Shown here: piece by piece, positions 46,676 to 57,849 of the stretch
Numbering within the stretch: position 1 is the first letter of the stretch
Layout: every line of letters starts with the position of its first letter
Assembly: GCA_050084985.1 (NCBI GenBank)
Contig: JBITNC010000001.1
Location: 70,928,001 to 70,992,000, forward strand
Direction of reading: 5' to 3'
Length of the DNA stretch: 64,000 nt
Source of the DNA: Nageia nagi
Lineage: Eukaryota > Pinophyta
The notes under the pieces: model-generated
The model's database searches: none
What the model was told of the DNA's origin: nothing
Seen by the model: the letters and a program-made list of their open reading frames with translations, nothing else
Translations under genes and position numbers: made by a program

Positions 46676-46852
46676 CACTACTACATTTTGAGCACTTTTC
46701 ATCATACAATGCATCAAGATGTAGTATATTTTTTTTTCTTTTTTCTGGTCTCCACTTGACACCTCATGTGACACTAAGGGTGTTGTCAAACAATCTGTCA
46801 AGTATGCATCACATAAATTACAACTTATGTCAACCAAAACATCAATATTTTA

Positions 46853-47240
46853 ACTCATAAAGAGTCAAATACTTAACTCATAAAATGTCATACATTTTGA
46901 CTCATAAAATGTTATACAGTTTGACTCATAAAACATCATCCATTTGACTCAAAAAGCATCATAAATTTGACTCAAAAAATGCCATAAATTGGACTCAAAA
47001 AACATCATAAATTTGACTCAAAAAACATCAAAAATTTGACTCAAAAAATGTCATAAATTTGATTCATAAAACATCATAAATTTGATTCAAAAATATCATA
47101 AATTTGACTCATAAAACATCATAAATTTGACTCAAAAATGGTCATAAAATTGACTCATAAAATGTCAATATGTTGACTCAAAAAATGTCAATATGTTGAC
47201 TCAAAAAATATCAATACTTTGACTCCTAAAACATAAAATT
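46853..47240 (+). repeat. Minisatellite, about 17 units of 22 bp, subterminal in the CACTA element
   Basis: Units read TTTGACTCAAAAAACATCAT with AA, or with ATAAAATGTCAA variants. I count 17 GACTCA or GATTCA cores in 388 bp. Position about 180 bp from the left terminal repeat, and inverted TTTGACTC copies near 52350-52420 at the other end, fit subterminal transposase-binding repeats. Confidence 0.9.
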
Positions 47241-47524
47241 TTGATTTGTACTTTAAAAAAAATTAAATTATGTATTTTTACTATTTTTTATTTCTTTTTT
47301 TGTGTAGTGTATAATACATTTGTTCAAATACATTAACCATAATATAAATATATACATTAAAAGATACATTCAAATTTAAAAATATAAGCATAAAAAGAAT
47401 AAAACTTCAAATACATTATGTGTAAATAAATATAACACATTAAATTAATAATCATATGTGTAATGGGTCAACAAAAAATTTCCATGTCAAGTGTACAAAT
47501 GTATGGTACTGTTTAATTCACTAT

Positions 47525-49015
47525 CATGACCATGCCTAGTGTAATCTTCATCCATTCTAGCAATTTTCCACCCCTCATCTCGATCACCCTCCTCTCGACC
47601 ACCCTTTGATTGACCCTCCTCACCTTGCAAAGAATAATCAACTAAATATTAGTAAATAAGAAAAACTAAAAAAATTATGATTCATTATTAAAATAATATA
47701 ATAAATTAAAAAACACTTAAATATTACTTATAGTCTTGGAAGCTATTTTCAAGATTAGGGCTTGAAAATCAATTTTCAAGGCAAATTTTACTTCATGTTT
47801 TATGGGAACGTACCATATTTATCATACTAAAAAAAACATATTTACTTAAATAATATTTTATCCATATAATTTAATTATATAACTTTTAATGCATAAAATA
47901 TGAAATAAAATACTTACATATCTTGTTTTAATCCCTACTTTTCTTGATTTTCATGACTTATGGGTATATGCCATTGAAGATGTGTTGTATCGGGCATGCA
48001 TAGCTTTTTCGAACCATGATGGTTTAGCAATGGATTCTCTATGTGCTTCCTCCTCCAACTTCTTCATCAGGCTCTTCCACACCTTGTTAACATCTACAAG
48101 CCTACTTCCTTTTTGTTGATTTTTAGGATTTTTTTAATTTTATTCCTTATTTTATCTCTCCTCCAATTCAAATTCTTTCCCATATGTTGCAATGCCAATT
48201 TTGAGCTCCATGCATCACCAAATTCTCTTTTCAAGATATCTATGACCCTTTATTTTGTTGCAAAATACATAATTTTTTAGAAAATGAATTAAAAAGTTAC
48301 ATAAAATGTACTATAAATATTAATCTATAGAAAAATTAAGATATAAAATTAAGCATATAAATTATATATATACCTATTTCACTTTGTTTTTTTCACTCGA
48401 TATCTACAATGGGATCAAACTAGTGGAAAGTACATTTTCTGATAGTATCATAAAAAAATGCCCTGAAGAGAATTTAATAACATTAGTAAATTCTTATATT
48501 CCAATATATATACAAATCAATTCTTACCATTTATGATCTTTAATTACAACACCCTTCTCATCCACCTTAATCTCAATGTCATTAGCACCCTTGCATGTTG
48601 TAAATATTGTCTCCATATTGATTGATTGGTCTACAATTACCATATTACTTAGATTTTTTACATCAAATGTAACATTTCATTAATAAAAGGTAACTTCAAT
48701 CAATTTTTTAAATTTAAAAAATTAAGTAATCTTACCATCTAGCATACCTAGAAGGCCCAATGCCCATTTATTTATCAATTTCTCTATCAATCTCAGTCCT
48801 TTTCATCCATTGCATGGTCATTTTATATAGTTTGGCCATCACAACTATGTTAAAAAGGTAAAAAAAATAAATTCAAATTTTCATTTGAAATGAATATTAT
48901 AACATAAAAATTCAATAAATCACATTCATAAATAAATACTTACAAAACCCTTCTTTCTTGTAGTTAACTTTGGAGGTTTTGGCTTCTTTCCCCTCGTGTC
49001 ATAGGCCATGATAAT
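47525..49015 (-). pseudogene. PttA / Transposase_24-like protein inside the CACTA element, multi-exon, decayed
   Basis: Minus-strand exon-like blocks: MAYDTRGKKPKPPKLTTRKK (with GF before a GTAAG donor, about 49010-48945); MAKLYKMTMQWMKRTEIDRE (48860-48745, bounded by AACATAG and GTAAG). Then GANDIEIKVDEKGVVIKDHK (about 48600-48535), FFYDTIRKCTFH, stop, FDPIVDIE (about 48465-48395), VIDILKREFGDAWSSKLALQ and HMGKNLNWRRDKIRNKI (48245-48130), and KKLEEEAHRESIAKPSWFEK followed by AMHARYN (48060-47985). A charged tail, GEEGQSKGGREEGDRDEGWK, lies at about 47620-47560. The order 'I-x-V-D-E-x-G', short helix, 'iW..l...F......k....m...WR..K..l', then 'E...A' recalls the second protein of CACTA elements (Transposase_24/PttA). 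Several stops occur. The position inside CACTA ends supports the assignment, but no single motif is decisive. Confidence 0.5.
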
Positions 49016-49219
49016 CACTAAATAAAGTTAATAATAAAAAATATTATTAGTATAAAAAATTTAAAATTATTAAATTTAATAAACCTTAAATAGTATGCCA
49101 ATATTAAATTTACAAAAGTTATCATTAAGACACATTGCAATATGAATATGATGGATAAAATTTAGGATATTGGCCTCTATTGTTTTAAGTTATGTTAATC
49201 AATTACAACAATATTTATG

Positions 49220-50985
49220 GGTAACCCAAACCTTGAACTTTAAATCTTAATTAAATTCTAAAACCTCAACTCAAACCTAAACCACTAACCCTTAAAACAT
49301 AACCCCTAAGTCAAACCTAACATTGAACTCAAACCCAAACTCCTAACATTTTAATCCTAACATAAATCCTTAAACCCAAATCCCTAACCATTAATGTACT
49401 GCAACCCTTAACAAAATTGGGTACCATAACCCTCAACTCTAGAAATTAGGGTTAAATCTTAAACCCTCAAATCAAACCTAAACCTCTAACCCTTAAACTG
49501 TAACCCCTAAGTCAAACCTAAACTCTTAAACTCTAACTCCAACCCCTAACCCTTAAAATCCTAATAATAATCCTTAATAAATCTTAACCATATTCTTTAA
49601 ATCCTAACACTTACCCTTAATTCCTAACCATAACCCTTAAAACCCTAAATTGAAACTCCAAACCCAAACTCCTAACCCAAACCCAACCTAAATCTTTATA
49701 CCCTAACCTAAACATTTATACTACAACCCCTAACCCTAACCTAAACCTTTTACAACATGATGTTAGTGTTAACCCTAAATTTATCCCTAAGTTTTTTACA
49801 AAACATTACCATAAGTTTTTTACAAAAATTTACCCTAAATTTTAAATTGTAAACCAAACACCTAACACCTAAAATTTAACTCTAAATTTTTACAAAAATT
49901 AATCATAATTTGTTAAAAAAATTATCCCTAAATTTTAAGTTAAAAATAACCTTAGTTTAAAAAAAAACCCTAATTTTTTACAAAAATTAATCCTAATTTT
50001 TTTACATAAATTAACCCTAAATTTTAAAATAAAAAATTAACCCTAAAATTTTACATAAATTAACATTAAATTTATAATCAAAATTAACCCTAAATTTTAA
50101 TAAAATTTAACCGTAACCCAAAACACCTAACATCTAATATTTAGCCCTAAAGTTTTACAAAAATTAATCTTATATTTTTACCCTATTTTTTTTACAAAAA
50201 TTAACCATATATTTTTTACAAAAATTAATCCTTAATTTCTATGAAAATTAACCCTAATTTTTTATAAAAATCAACCATAAATTTTAAAATCAAAATTAAC
50301 TGTAAAATTTTACAAAAATTAACCCTAGTTTTTTTACAAAAAATAACCTATTTTTTACAAAAATTAACATTAAATTTTAACTCAAAATTAACCCTAAATT
50401 TTAATAAAATTTAATTGTAACCTATACACCTAACACTTAAAATTTAACCCTTAATTTTTATGAAAATTAACTCTAAATTTTTTACAAAAAATAACCCTAA
50501 TTTTTAACAATAAAATAACCTAATTTTTTACAAAAATTAACATTATAATTTTAAGTCAAAATTAACCCTAAATATTAATAAAATTTAACCATAAACCAAA
50601 CACCTAACACTTAAAATTTAATCCTAAATTTTTACAAAAATTAATTCTTTATTTCTATAAAAATTAACCCTAATTTTTTATAAATATTAATCGTAATTTG
50701 TTCAAAAATTAACCTTATTCTATTATAAAAATTAACCCTAATTTTTTATGAAAATTAACCCTAAATGTTTTACAAAAAATAACCATAATTTTTTTACAAA
50801 AATTAACCCTATTTTTTTACAAAAATTAACATTAAATTTTAAGTCAAAATTAACCTTAAATTTTAATAAAAAAATTTACCCTACATTTTAAGCTAAAATT
50901 AACTTTAATTTTTCTTACAAAATTCAATCCTAAATTTTTTCAAAACATTACCCTACTTTTCTATGAAAATTAATCCTACATTTTT
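49220..50985 (+). repeat. Telomere-motif array: degenerate CCCTAAA repeats and an AACCCTAA-containing 22-bp repeat
   Basis: From 49220 to about 49770 the sequence is a dense, imperfect series of plant telomere-like words (AACCCTAA, CCTAAACC, ACCCTTAA). From about 49770 to 50985 it becomes a longer repeat of about 20-24 bp, TTTTTACAAAAATTAACCCT followed by AAA, with dozens of variants. All lies inside the CACTA element, between the putative leader exon and first coding exon of the minus-strand gene. No coding frame exists here. Confidence 0.85.
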
Positions 50986-51424
50986 ACAAATTGGAGATCA
51001 TATGGTCATTTTCATATAACAAAAAAAAAAAGAGGAGCTATGGGATTTCTTGGTATGCTTTTGTTTTTTTTTTTATGAATTTAACAAAATTAAATCCCTA
51101 ATTTGCAAATTTTGAAATTTTTATTTCAAATCTAAAATTAATTTTGTAAGATGTAGTTTTTTCCTAAAATTAATTTTGTAAGATTTAGTTTTTCTCCAAA
51201 CCCTAGGTTAAATTTTGTAAACCCTAACTTTTTTATCTAGATTCTAGGGTTTTCATGTTCTAAAGACTTAGGGTTTTTTATTTTGTTCAATTTGTTGAGG
51301 GTTTTTATGTATTTTTTCAATTTTCATATTAAAATATCACATGCATGCAAAAATATTCTGTCTCTATTAAAAAAATGTTAAATGTATGCTTTAGAAAGTA
51401 AAAATTCGAATTTAGTATACTTAC

Positions 51425-51600
51425 CTTTGAACCTGGCTATGGATCTGACAAATCTAACCTTGGATCTAATGGAAAATAGTCAAATTTTATCCAAATCTGA
51501 ACCTTATGCCCCCCTCTTTTGTGACAAAACAATCTTTGCCCTATCCCTCTCATGATATTCGATTGAGAAAATGATTAGTGGGGCACATGGGGTATGCCCC
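51425..51600 (-). promoter_or_regulatory. Possible leader exon of the PttA-like gene
   Basis: On the minus strand a less AT-rich block ends CAGGTTCAAAG followed by GTAAGTATAC, a strong donor-like site, at about 51425. The first coding block at 49015 is preceded by CTTTATTTAG, an acceptor-like site. If real, the leader intron (about 2.4 kb) would contain the whole telomere-motif array. There is no transcript evidence. Confidence 0.25.
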
Positions 51601-51631
51601 TTTTGTTTTTTTATAATTGCATGGTCTACTT

Positions 51632-51671
51632 GATGCATTGCTTGATGCATCAATGCATTAAGCAATGCATC
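51632..51671. repeat. 40-bp near-perfect palindrome of GATGCATTGC / GCAATGCATC
   Basis: GATGCATTGCTTGATGCATC meets AATGCATTAAGCAATGCATC; the arms pair except for one position pair. Related words (TGCATCATGCCATGCATCAT) recur at about 52377-52405. It lies inside the CACTA element upstream of the minus-strand gene. Confidence 0.8.
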
Positions 51672-52524
51672 ATTTAGTGCTCATTAAAATTTAAAAAAAA
51701 AAAACTAAAAAAATAACATTATATAAATTTAAAATATTAAATAATTTTAAAAATATTTACTTTTAAATATTAGATTGATTTGTTAAAATATTAAATTATA
51801 AATACTACTAAATTAATAGAATGTAATTTTAATATTATGATATCATTAATGTTTTGTTAATGTTAATGTACTTATGTTAATATTTACAATGATAATGTTA
51901 AGGTTATGAGTCAAGTCATGGTTTTTGGATTAGGATTTCATGTTATGAGTTTCAAATATGTTACATCACGTGTATGTTAATGTTATGTGACACTTAATAT
52001 TACATTAATGTGAATGCTATATGTCAATGTCAAATTGTTAATGTCAATGTTAATGGTAATGGTATGTTAATGTTATATCAATGATAATGTTATGGTAATG
52101 TTAATACTATAAATTAATTTTAATATTAATGTTATCGAGCTTGAAGCTTGCATCAATTTGAATTATAGTATTTTTTTAATGTTTTGTAATTTGTAGATTA
52201 CTTCCAATTTGTGTTCTCATGTTTAACATGTTCAATCAATTAATCCATATATATGTAATCATTCAAAATGTGAAACTATATATAGATGCTTGTGGTGGTC
52301 AATATTTTCATGATTAAATGTCAATTAAAAATTCAATAAATGTGTCACTTAAAGAGTCAAAAAATACATATAAAATGCATCATGCCATGCATCATGTAAT
52401 GCATTGATAAAGGAGTCAAAAATACATAAAAAAATGTTTTGATGCAAATTCGAAATTCATGGTGTTTAAAGCATCATAGCATTAAAGAATAAATTTTTAA
52501 CACATTAAATGATGCAAAATGACT
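51672..52524. other. Right inner part of the CACTA element, TTAATG-rich, no gene
   Basis: Degenerate TTAATGTTAATG words dominate 51830-52135. Near 52350-52420 GAGTCAAAAAATACAT-type units are the inverted form of the left minisatellite motif. No coding frame is seen. Confidence 0.6.
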
Positions 52525-52541
52525 AAAATGTAGTAGTGAGG

Positions 52542-55440
52542 AGAACATTAAAGAGAACATTGAGGAAGAGAACATTCAAGAGAATATTGAGGAAGAGAAT
52601 ATTCAAGAGATGAATGTAGATGATGCACATGTGGAAGAGGAGACTATGATTGTAGAAGCTTCAAATCCACCTATCGATACAAATCCATCAAGTATGTCTT
52701 CATATCCACCTTTCGATACAAATCCATCAGGTATGTCTTCAAATCCACCTTTGAAAGATAGTGGTAACATTTTTTTGAAAATGAAAAGTAATATCTTACA
52801 TAATTTTCACAAAGATAAGCATTTATCTCAGAGATATATAAGAATAATTGCAACTAATATACATAAGAAATTTTTTAAAACCAAAGAGTTAAGAGTTCAA
52901 TATCAAATCATGTTGCAATTAATATGAATGTCAAAAATGAGAGAAGTAATGAAAACCTTAGGCATTAATGTAATTTGTATCTATTGCTGCTAGTGTCATT
53001 AGTTCTATTAGAAAAAAGAGTAGATCCAAAGATGAGAATGCGATATGGTGAGCTATAACAACTAATTTAGTAAGTCAAACAACCTCAAACAAAAGAAAGG
53101 TTAGTTAATTATTCAATGTGAGTCATAAAATGACTATAAAGAGAAGATAAAGTATTGAAAGTGATGCAGTCAACCAATGTTGGAGTCATAGCAGTAGACT
53201 CCCAAGGTCAAACATGAAATTGACTAGCGAGATCAAGTATTTAAATGAAAGTTTTTGGCATGATAGAACAAGGGTATCACCATATACTAGAGATGTTATG
53301 AAATTAAAACTTGGATCAAAATATTATGAATCTCATCCAACGCACCTACTATATATGATTCAAACTGAATTGTATCAATAGTTTTTAGAAGAGGGAGTGT
53401 TACAACCATTGAATATTAGCATAAGTCAAAGATCATTTGAGAAATAAAAACCTTGGTGTATCAAAATTAACAAGAAAAGAATAACATGTTGTTTCAAAAC
53501 TTATATGCAATTTGGATGTTATTATGATACTTTTTGAAACATACATTATAATTTGCATACTAACTATTTGAGGTAAGAATGTGGTATTCATAAACCACCT
53601 AAAACTATCAAGGAGTTTATAGCAAGTTTTCTTTTTCCACCTCCTTATAAGAAATCATTTTATTCAAATGCATGTATTACATGATAATGTGATAAATCTG
53701 GGAACTTATAATTATTAGAAGATTGTATGCATAAAATTAGTTTGCACAAATTCGGATAAGAAGTTATGGATGTTAGAATATTTAAAAATATTGAATATGA
53801 TTTGAAGGATGGGAAAATTGAAAAGCATGTTGATTTGATCACTAAAATCATTAAAGTGCATACATTCATGGATAATTTTAGGATAAAGTATCTAAAAAAT
53901 ATGTAAAACACTCCCAAAATACTTGATGGCTTGATAGTCAATTTAATCAATGTAGAAACACATTTATGATTGGAACTATATTATCAGTGGTTGACTTTAC
54001 CAAAAATTATAATCTTAAACCACATGAAGAAATATAATCTCAATATTATAATTTAGTTTGAGTTACCATTTTCATCCATATTGTATATAGATATGCAGAT
54101 AATAGTATTAAAGATAACATAAAGATTTTGAGAGAGTACCATTTCTATGTTAGTGATAATCGATTACACTCAACAGAGTTTGTCCAATATTGTTTTAAGG
54201 TATTTTACAATAATTTGAATGAAAGAGGAATTTAGATGAAAAAATATTTCATAAGGTTAGATAATTTTACAAGATAGTTTAAAAATTCATGAATGTTTAT
54301 TGGCTTAGTAGGGTTCATAAAGAAAAAATATTGAACATATATGGATTTTTATTGAAGCAAGATATGGTAAAGAAGAATACAATAAAGCAGGTGCATGTAT
54401 TGAAAGAGATCTTTCTAGAGAGAAACTAAAATTTGATGATGTAAGTAAATTTAAAGATGCATGTGATATTGTGGAATGGTGTAGTACAATATTATCTATA
54501 GGATCAAGTGATAATTCTATAATTCAATAATACTTTTGGTTAATTGAAGAAGATAATATTCTGATTTATCTTGATTGTGATACATTTGGTGGATCAATAA
54601 AGTGGCATTCATTTAGGAGTTCAAAATCAAGCACTTGGACTATATGAATAAGAGAGATTGCATATTTTTGAGAGACTTTTATTGTAGGTGAATCAAAAGC
54701 ATGTATAAATACATAATGGGTTGAGGAATGGAAACAAAGATCTTTGACACCTTCACAAGCCCCTGATCAACAAGAAACAACAATTGAAGATGAACTATTT
54801 GTATCAAAAGACTATGATTGTATTTCATACCTTGTACAAGAAGGTAATTTAATTCAATTTATTTATAATCAAATGTACATTTTAATATATATTATTTTAT
54901 TTTTATACATCACACATTATTGATATAAATTTTACTTATAGGATGTATGCCATTGTTGCACTTGAAGGGAATGAAGAGGAAATAGGGTATTGGCTAACTT
55001 GATCTGTTGAGAAAAAATATAAGTTAACTCAACCTCAATATGATGATGATGGATTTATTTATCCAACAGGTTCATATATGTATTTTTCAAGCTATCTTAT
55101 TATCAAATCTCTTATATTTCTTTAGACTATTTATCATTTTTTCTAAATTTTGATAATGATGGATTTCATGTTATCTAATAGGTTCTATGGTGGTTGTTGG
55201 TATATGGCTATGAAAATATATTACAAGAAAGAATAGTTTTCTTGCATTCAAATATTATGAAACAAATAAGAAGATTCTACATTACTCACATTTGATATTT
55301 AGCAACAAGTATAAAACTATTAATATATAAAGGGATTTCTACTAATAAAATGTTGTGGACCCTTTTCATTAGATGAACAGGAGATAATTATAGATGCATT
55401 GCAAAAAAGAGATGATGCAAATGGTATAATGAATTGAAAA
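52542..55440 (+). pseudogene. Transposase-like protein with DF-x-ENY and HGKG-type motifs, broken
   Basis: After an acidic repeat (ENIEEENIQ repeated, 52556-52609), the frame runs open to 52927 with PPIDTNPSSMSSYPPFDTNP-type repeats. Later blocks in shifting frames: SPYTRDVMKLKLGSKYYESH and PTHLLYMIQTELY (about 53280-53380), KPPKTIKEFIASFLFPPPYK (about 53600), VVDFTKNYNLKPHEEI, stop, SQYYN (about 53985-54050). Then LREYHFYVSDNRLHSTEFVQ (54125-54190), WIFIEARYGKEEYNKAGACI followed by ERDLS (54340-54415), and DDDGFIYPTGS. This order (DFAENY...DEIQS, then SDxxxH, then HGKGxxDxxGAxVKR) is one I recall from a widespread, loosely named DDE-type transposase-like family in plants and animals. GYGKEEYN replaces HGKG..D here. 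Its N-terminal part lies beyond the CACTA insertion (46399-46675). Confidence 0.55.
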
Positions 55441-57082
55441 ATAAAAAGAATTGTTAGATATGTTTTTAGAAAATTTTTAATTTTCTTTCCCCACCCCTAA
55501 TTTTTTTTTAATTCCTACTCTTCATTATTTAACTCTTTTCCTACCTAATTTTTTAGCTCACCTTATATTTTTTTTAGACTCTCTATCTCCCACCTATCAA
55601 GTAATTTTTCTTTCTATTTATTTCCCCTCTTTGTTAGGACTTTTGAGCTTGCTTTTTTCATCTGTTACCATTATATTCTTAGCTACTTCATTACATTTTA
55701 GCTAATCCTATTTGAGTTTTTTTGTGTATTTTTTAGTTGTGCCTCCTTCCCTTTGCTCGACATGGATCTTCATTTTTTGGACTTATTTTCCCTTTCCCTA
55801 CATCGCCTCCTCTGCTCATCTTGTTCTATCCTATGGATTAGAAGTCATCTTAGCAGTTTAATGTGGTGAAGCTCTATATTGGTTTACCCTCTCTTAGCCA
55901 TCATTCCTTAAGGACCAAACAAGCTACCAACCTCTTCTTTCCCCCCCCCCTCACTACTCATGGTTGTGCACTTTCTTGAGGCTTTCATTATATTTTTTTG
56001 GATTGAACTGCTTTACAAATCCATTATTTTGCTTTGGGGATGATATTTTTTCTTCTCTCTCATTCTATTCCCCATCTAGCTCATGCATTTTTTGTTGCTT
56101 AGAGGGTAGTCCTTTTTTTTTTTTTGTTTCATTCATTTGTTCCTCTCCATTCATTTCTCCTCACACCCTGAGAGCCCATCATCTATGTCTAACTATTCTT
56201 TCTAAGTTTTGAGGGAGATTGTTATGTTTTGGAGGACTAGGCATCAAGTAGGTGGTCAATCTATAAAAGTGATTGCATTTTTTTATCTTTTCCTTTATAT
56301 GTCATGAGGAACTAACAAAGCATAAACTAGAGTGTAGAATTTGGGAAAGGATTTTTTCACTTCATAGAAGGAACTCCACAACATTGTGTGGTTGCATCAC
56401 TACATTTCACTTTCAATGGTGGGAGGTGGGCTTTCTTTACTTCATCATCCTATTTCTTCTCAGTTTCATGTTTACATTTAATAAATTTTACTAAAGCCTT
56501 TAATTTAAAATCATTCATGCTTTAAAAAGTTGAAATCTAAAAAGAAATTTAATGCATCTAGTGATGATGAGCATGATGAGTTTAGGAGTGCTCATACTTG
56601 TTATGCTTTCTAGTTTCTTAATGTTCTCTTAACCTCTTTATTTTGTTTTACTATTGGGATAATTTTTTTATTATGTTTATGTTTAGCCTATGTGCTTTTT
56701 TGTTACTAAAATGTGTGCCTTATGCAAGTTTTTTCTTGAAGCTCACCATTTTGTTTGCATGGCCAAAGTTGCCTTGTGAAGTTTGGATCACTTTTTGTGT
56801 GATTGATCATCCACATGGCCAAAGTTACCTTAGGATTCTAATATGGGAGCTCTTTCTTATGACCTTCCATTTGCATGGCCAAAGATGCCTTGAGAGACTA
56901 GTCTTATGAAGATTTTTGGTGGAGCTTGTTTGCTTGTTCACATGGTGACATGTTATATGGTGGTTCATGCCATCTTACTTGTAATTATTTCAAGACCCTA
57001 TGTAAAGTTTAAATAAGGATGTTGGATTTTTTGTAATCCTTATGGAACTTTGTAATCTCCCCAAGTAAAGTTTAAAAGGGGA
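55441..57082. other. Non-coding, T-rich; probably the inner 3' part of the LTR element ending at 57083
   Basis: Pyrimidine-rich from 55480 to 56200. CATGGCCAAAGTTGCCTT and close variants occur three times at about 56759, 56814 and 56874, 55-60 bp apart. The frames at 55964-56212, 56273-56494 and 56643-56909 have no family signature. Confidence 0.4.
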
Positions 57083-57680
57083 TGTTAGAAATTGTAACCT
57101 TTACTTGGCTAGTTTAGTGAGAATATTCTCACATTAGGTTAGAGGATAATTCTTTAATTCTCATTTTTTTGTTAAGGAATATTCTAAAAGAATTTCTACA
57201 CCTATTTTATCCTCTTATGGACATTTTTTTACTATTCTCATTAATATGTGAGAATAATCTTTTTCTCTCATTTGAGATGACTCTAGAATGTGAGTTACAT
57301 TAATTTGTAACTCTTTATCTATAATGGGTGTTACTTTGAAACTCCCACCTCTTGTATTGCAAGGTGGCAATTTTAGGTCATGGGAATTACTTTGTAACTT
57401 ACTCTCTCCACCTCTATTTATTGAGGTGTTCTCCCCTATTCTTCTCATCTAGAAATTCTCCTAAGTTCTTGTTCTCTTTAGCTCTAAAATTGCTTTCTTG
57501 TAATTTCTTGACCTTTTTACCATTTTGCAATATTAGGGGGTTTTTTCTTATTTTTCCCCCCTTGAAAAAATCATGTCTTCTCTTTATTTGTATGAATGCT
57601 CATTTTTTTTGTATTTAATTCATGTAATTAATGTTCACATTGATTAATTAATTTTAATCCTTTACCTTAATTTTCTATCA
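57083..57680 (+). mobile_element. LTR with polypurine tract, copia-like (598 bp)
   Basis: TTTAAAAGGGGA (57071-57082) precedes TGTTAGAAATTG, and the far end reads TTTTCTATCA (57671-57680), an imperfect inverted match of TGTTAGAAA. A TATA-like TCTATTTATTGAGG lies near 57412. The tract upstream makes this a 3' or solo LTR. An earlier similar boundary (GTAAAGTTTAAATAAGGATGTTGG, partly repeated as GTAAAGTTTAAAAGGGGATG) lies about 65 bp upstream. GTGAGAATATTCTCAC at 57117-57132 is a perfect palindrome. No pol sequence is attached, so the copia label is tentative. Confidence 0.6.
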
Positions 57681-57849
57681 AGTACAAAGAATTTTTTGAT
57701 AGAAATTAAGCATTTGAACATGTTATTGATTTATGAGATATATTGTAATGATATTTCATTCAAGGTTATATTGTGATGATATTTATATTCATTATACATA
57801 TATATTTATTTAATTATATTTTAATTATTTGTGAAGACATGTCTAATTT

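Larger units (their letters stand above)
46676..52538 (-). mobile_element. Complete CACTA (En/Spm) transposon, 5.9 kb, with AGG target duplication
   Basis: The left end reads CACTACTACATTTT (46676-46689), and the right end is its exact reverse complement (52525-52538). Weaker similarity (CATCAT, AATG) continues inward for about 20 more bases. AGG stands directly outside both ends (46673-46675 and 52539-52541), the 3-bp duplication typical of CACTA transposition. Inside are a TTTGACTC minisatellite near the left end, the same motif inverted near the right end, a decayed PttA-like gene on the minus strand and a long telomere-motif array. I find no TNP2 transposase inside, so it probably depended on another element. 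Strand is given by the gene it carries. Confidence 0.9.

Noticed and set aside
46853-47240. CRISPR-like array
   Set aside because: Units are about 22 bp directly adjoining without unique spacers, in plant nuclear DNA; it is a minisatellite.
49220-50985. A real chromosome end or fusion-type interstitial telomere
   Set aside because: The array is degenerate, has long non-telomeric spacers and is enclosed by CACTA ends with a target duplication.
53660-53950. 96-codon minus-strand open frame
   Set aside because: Lies antisense to the HGKG-type gene and has no family signature.
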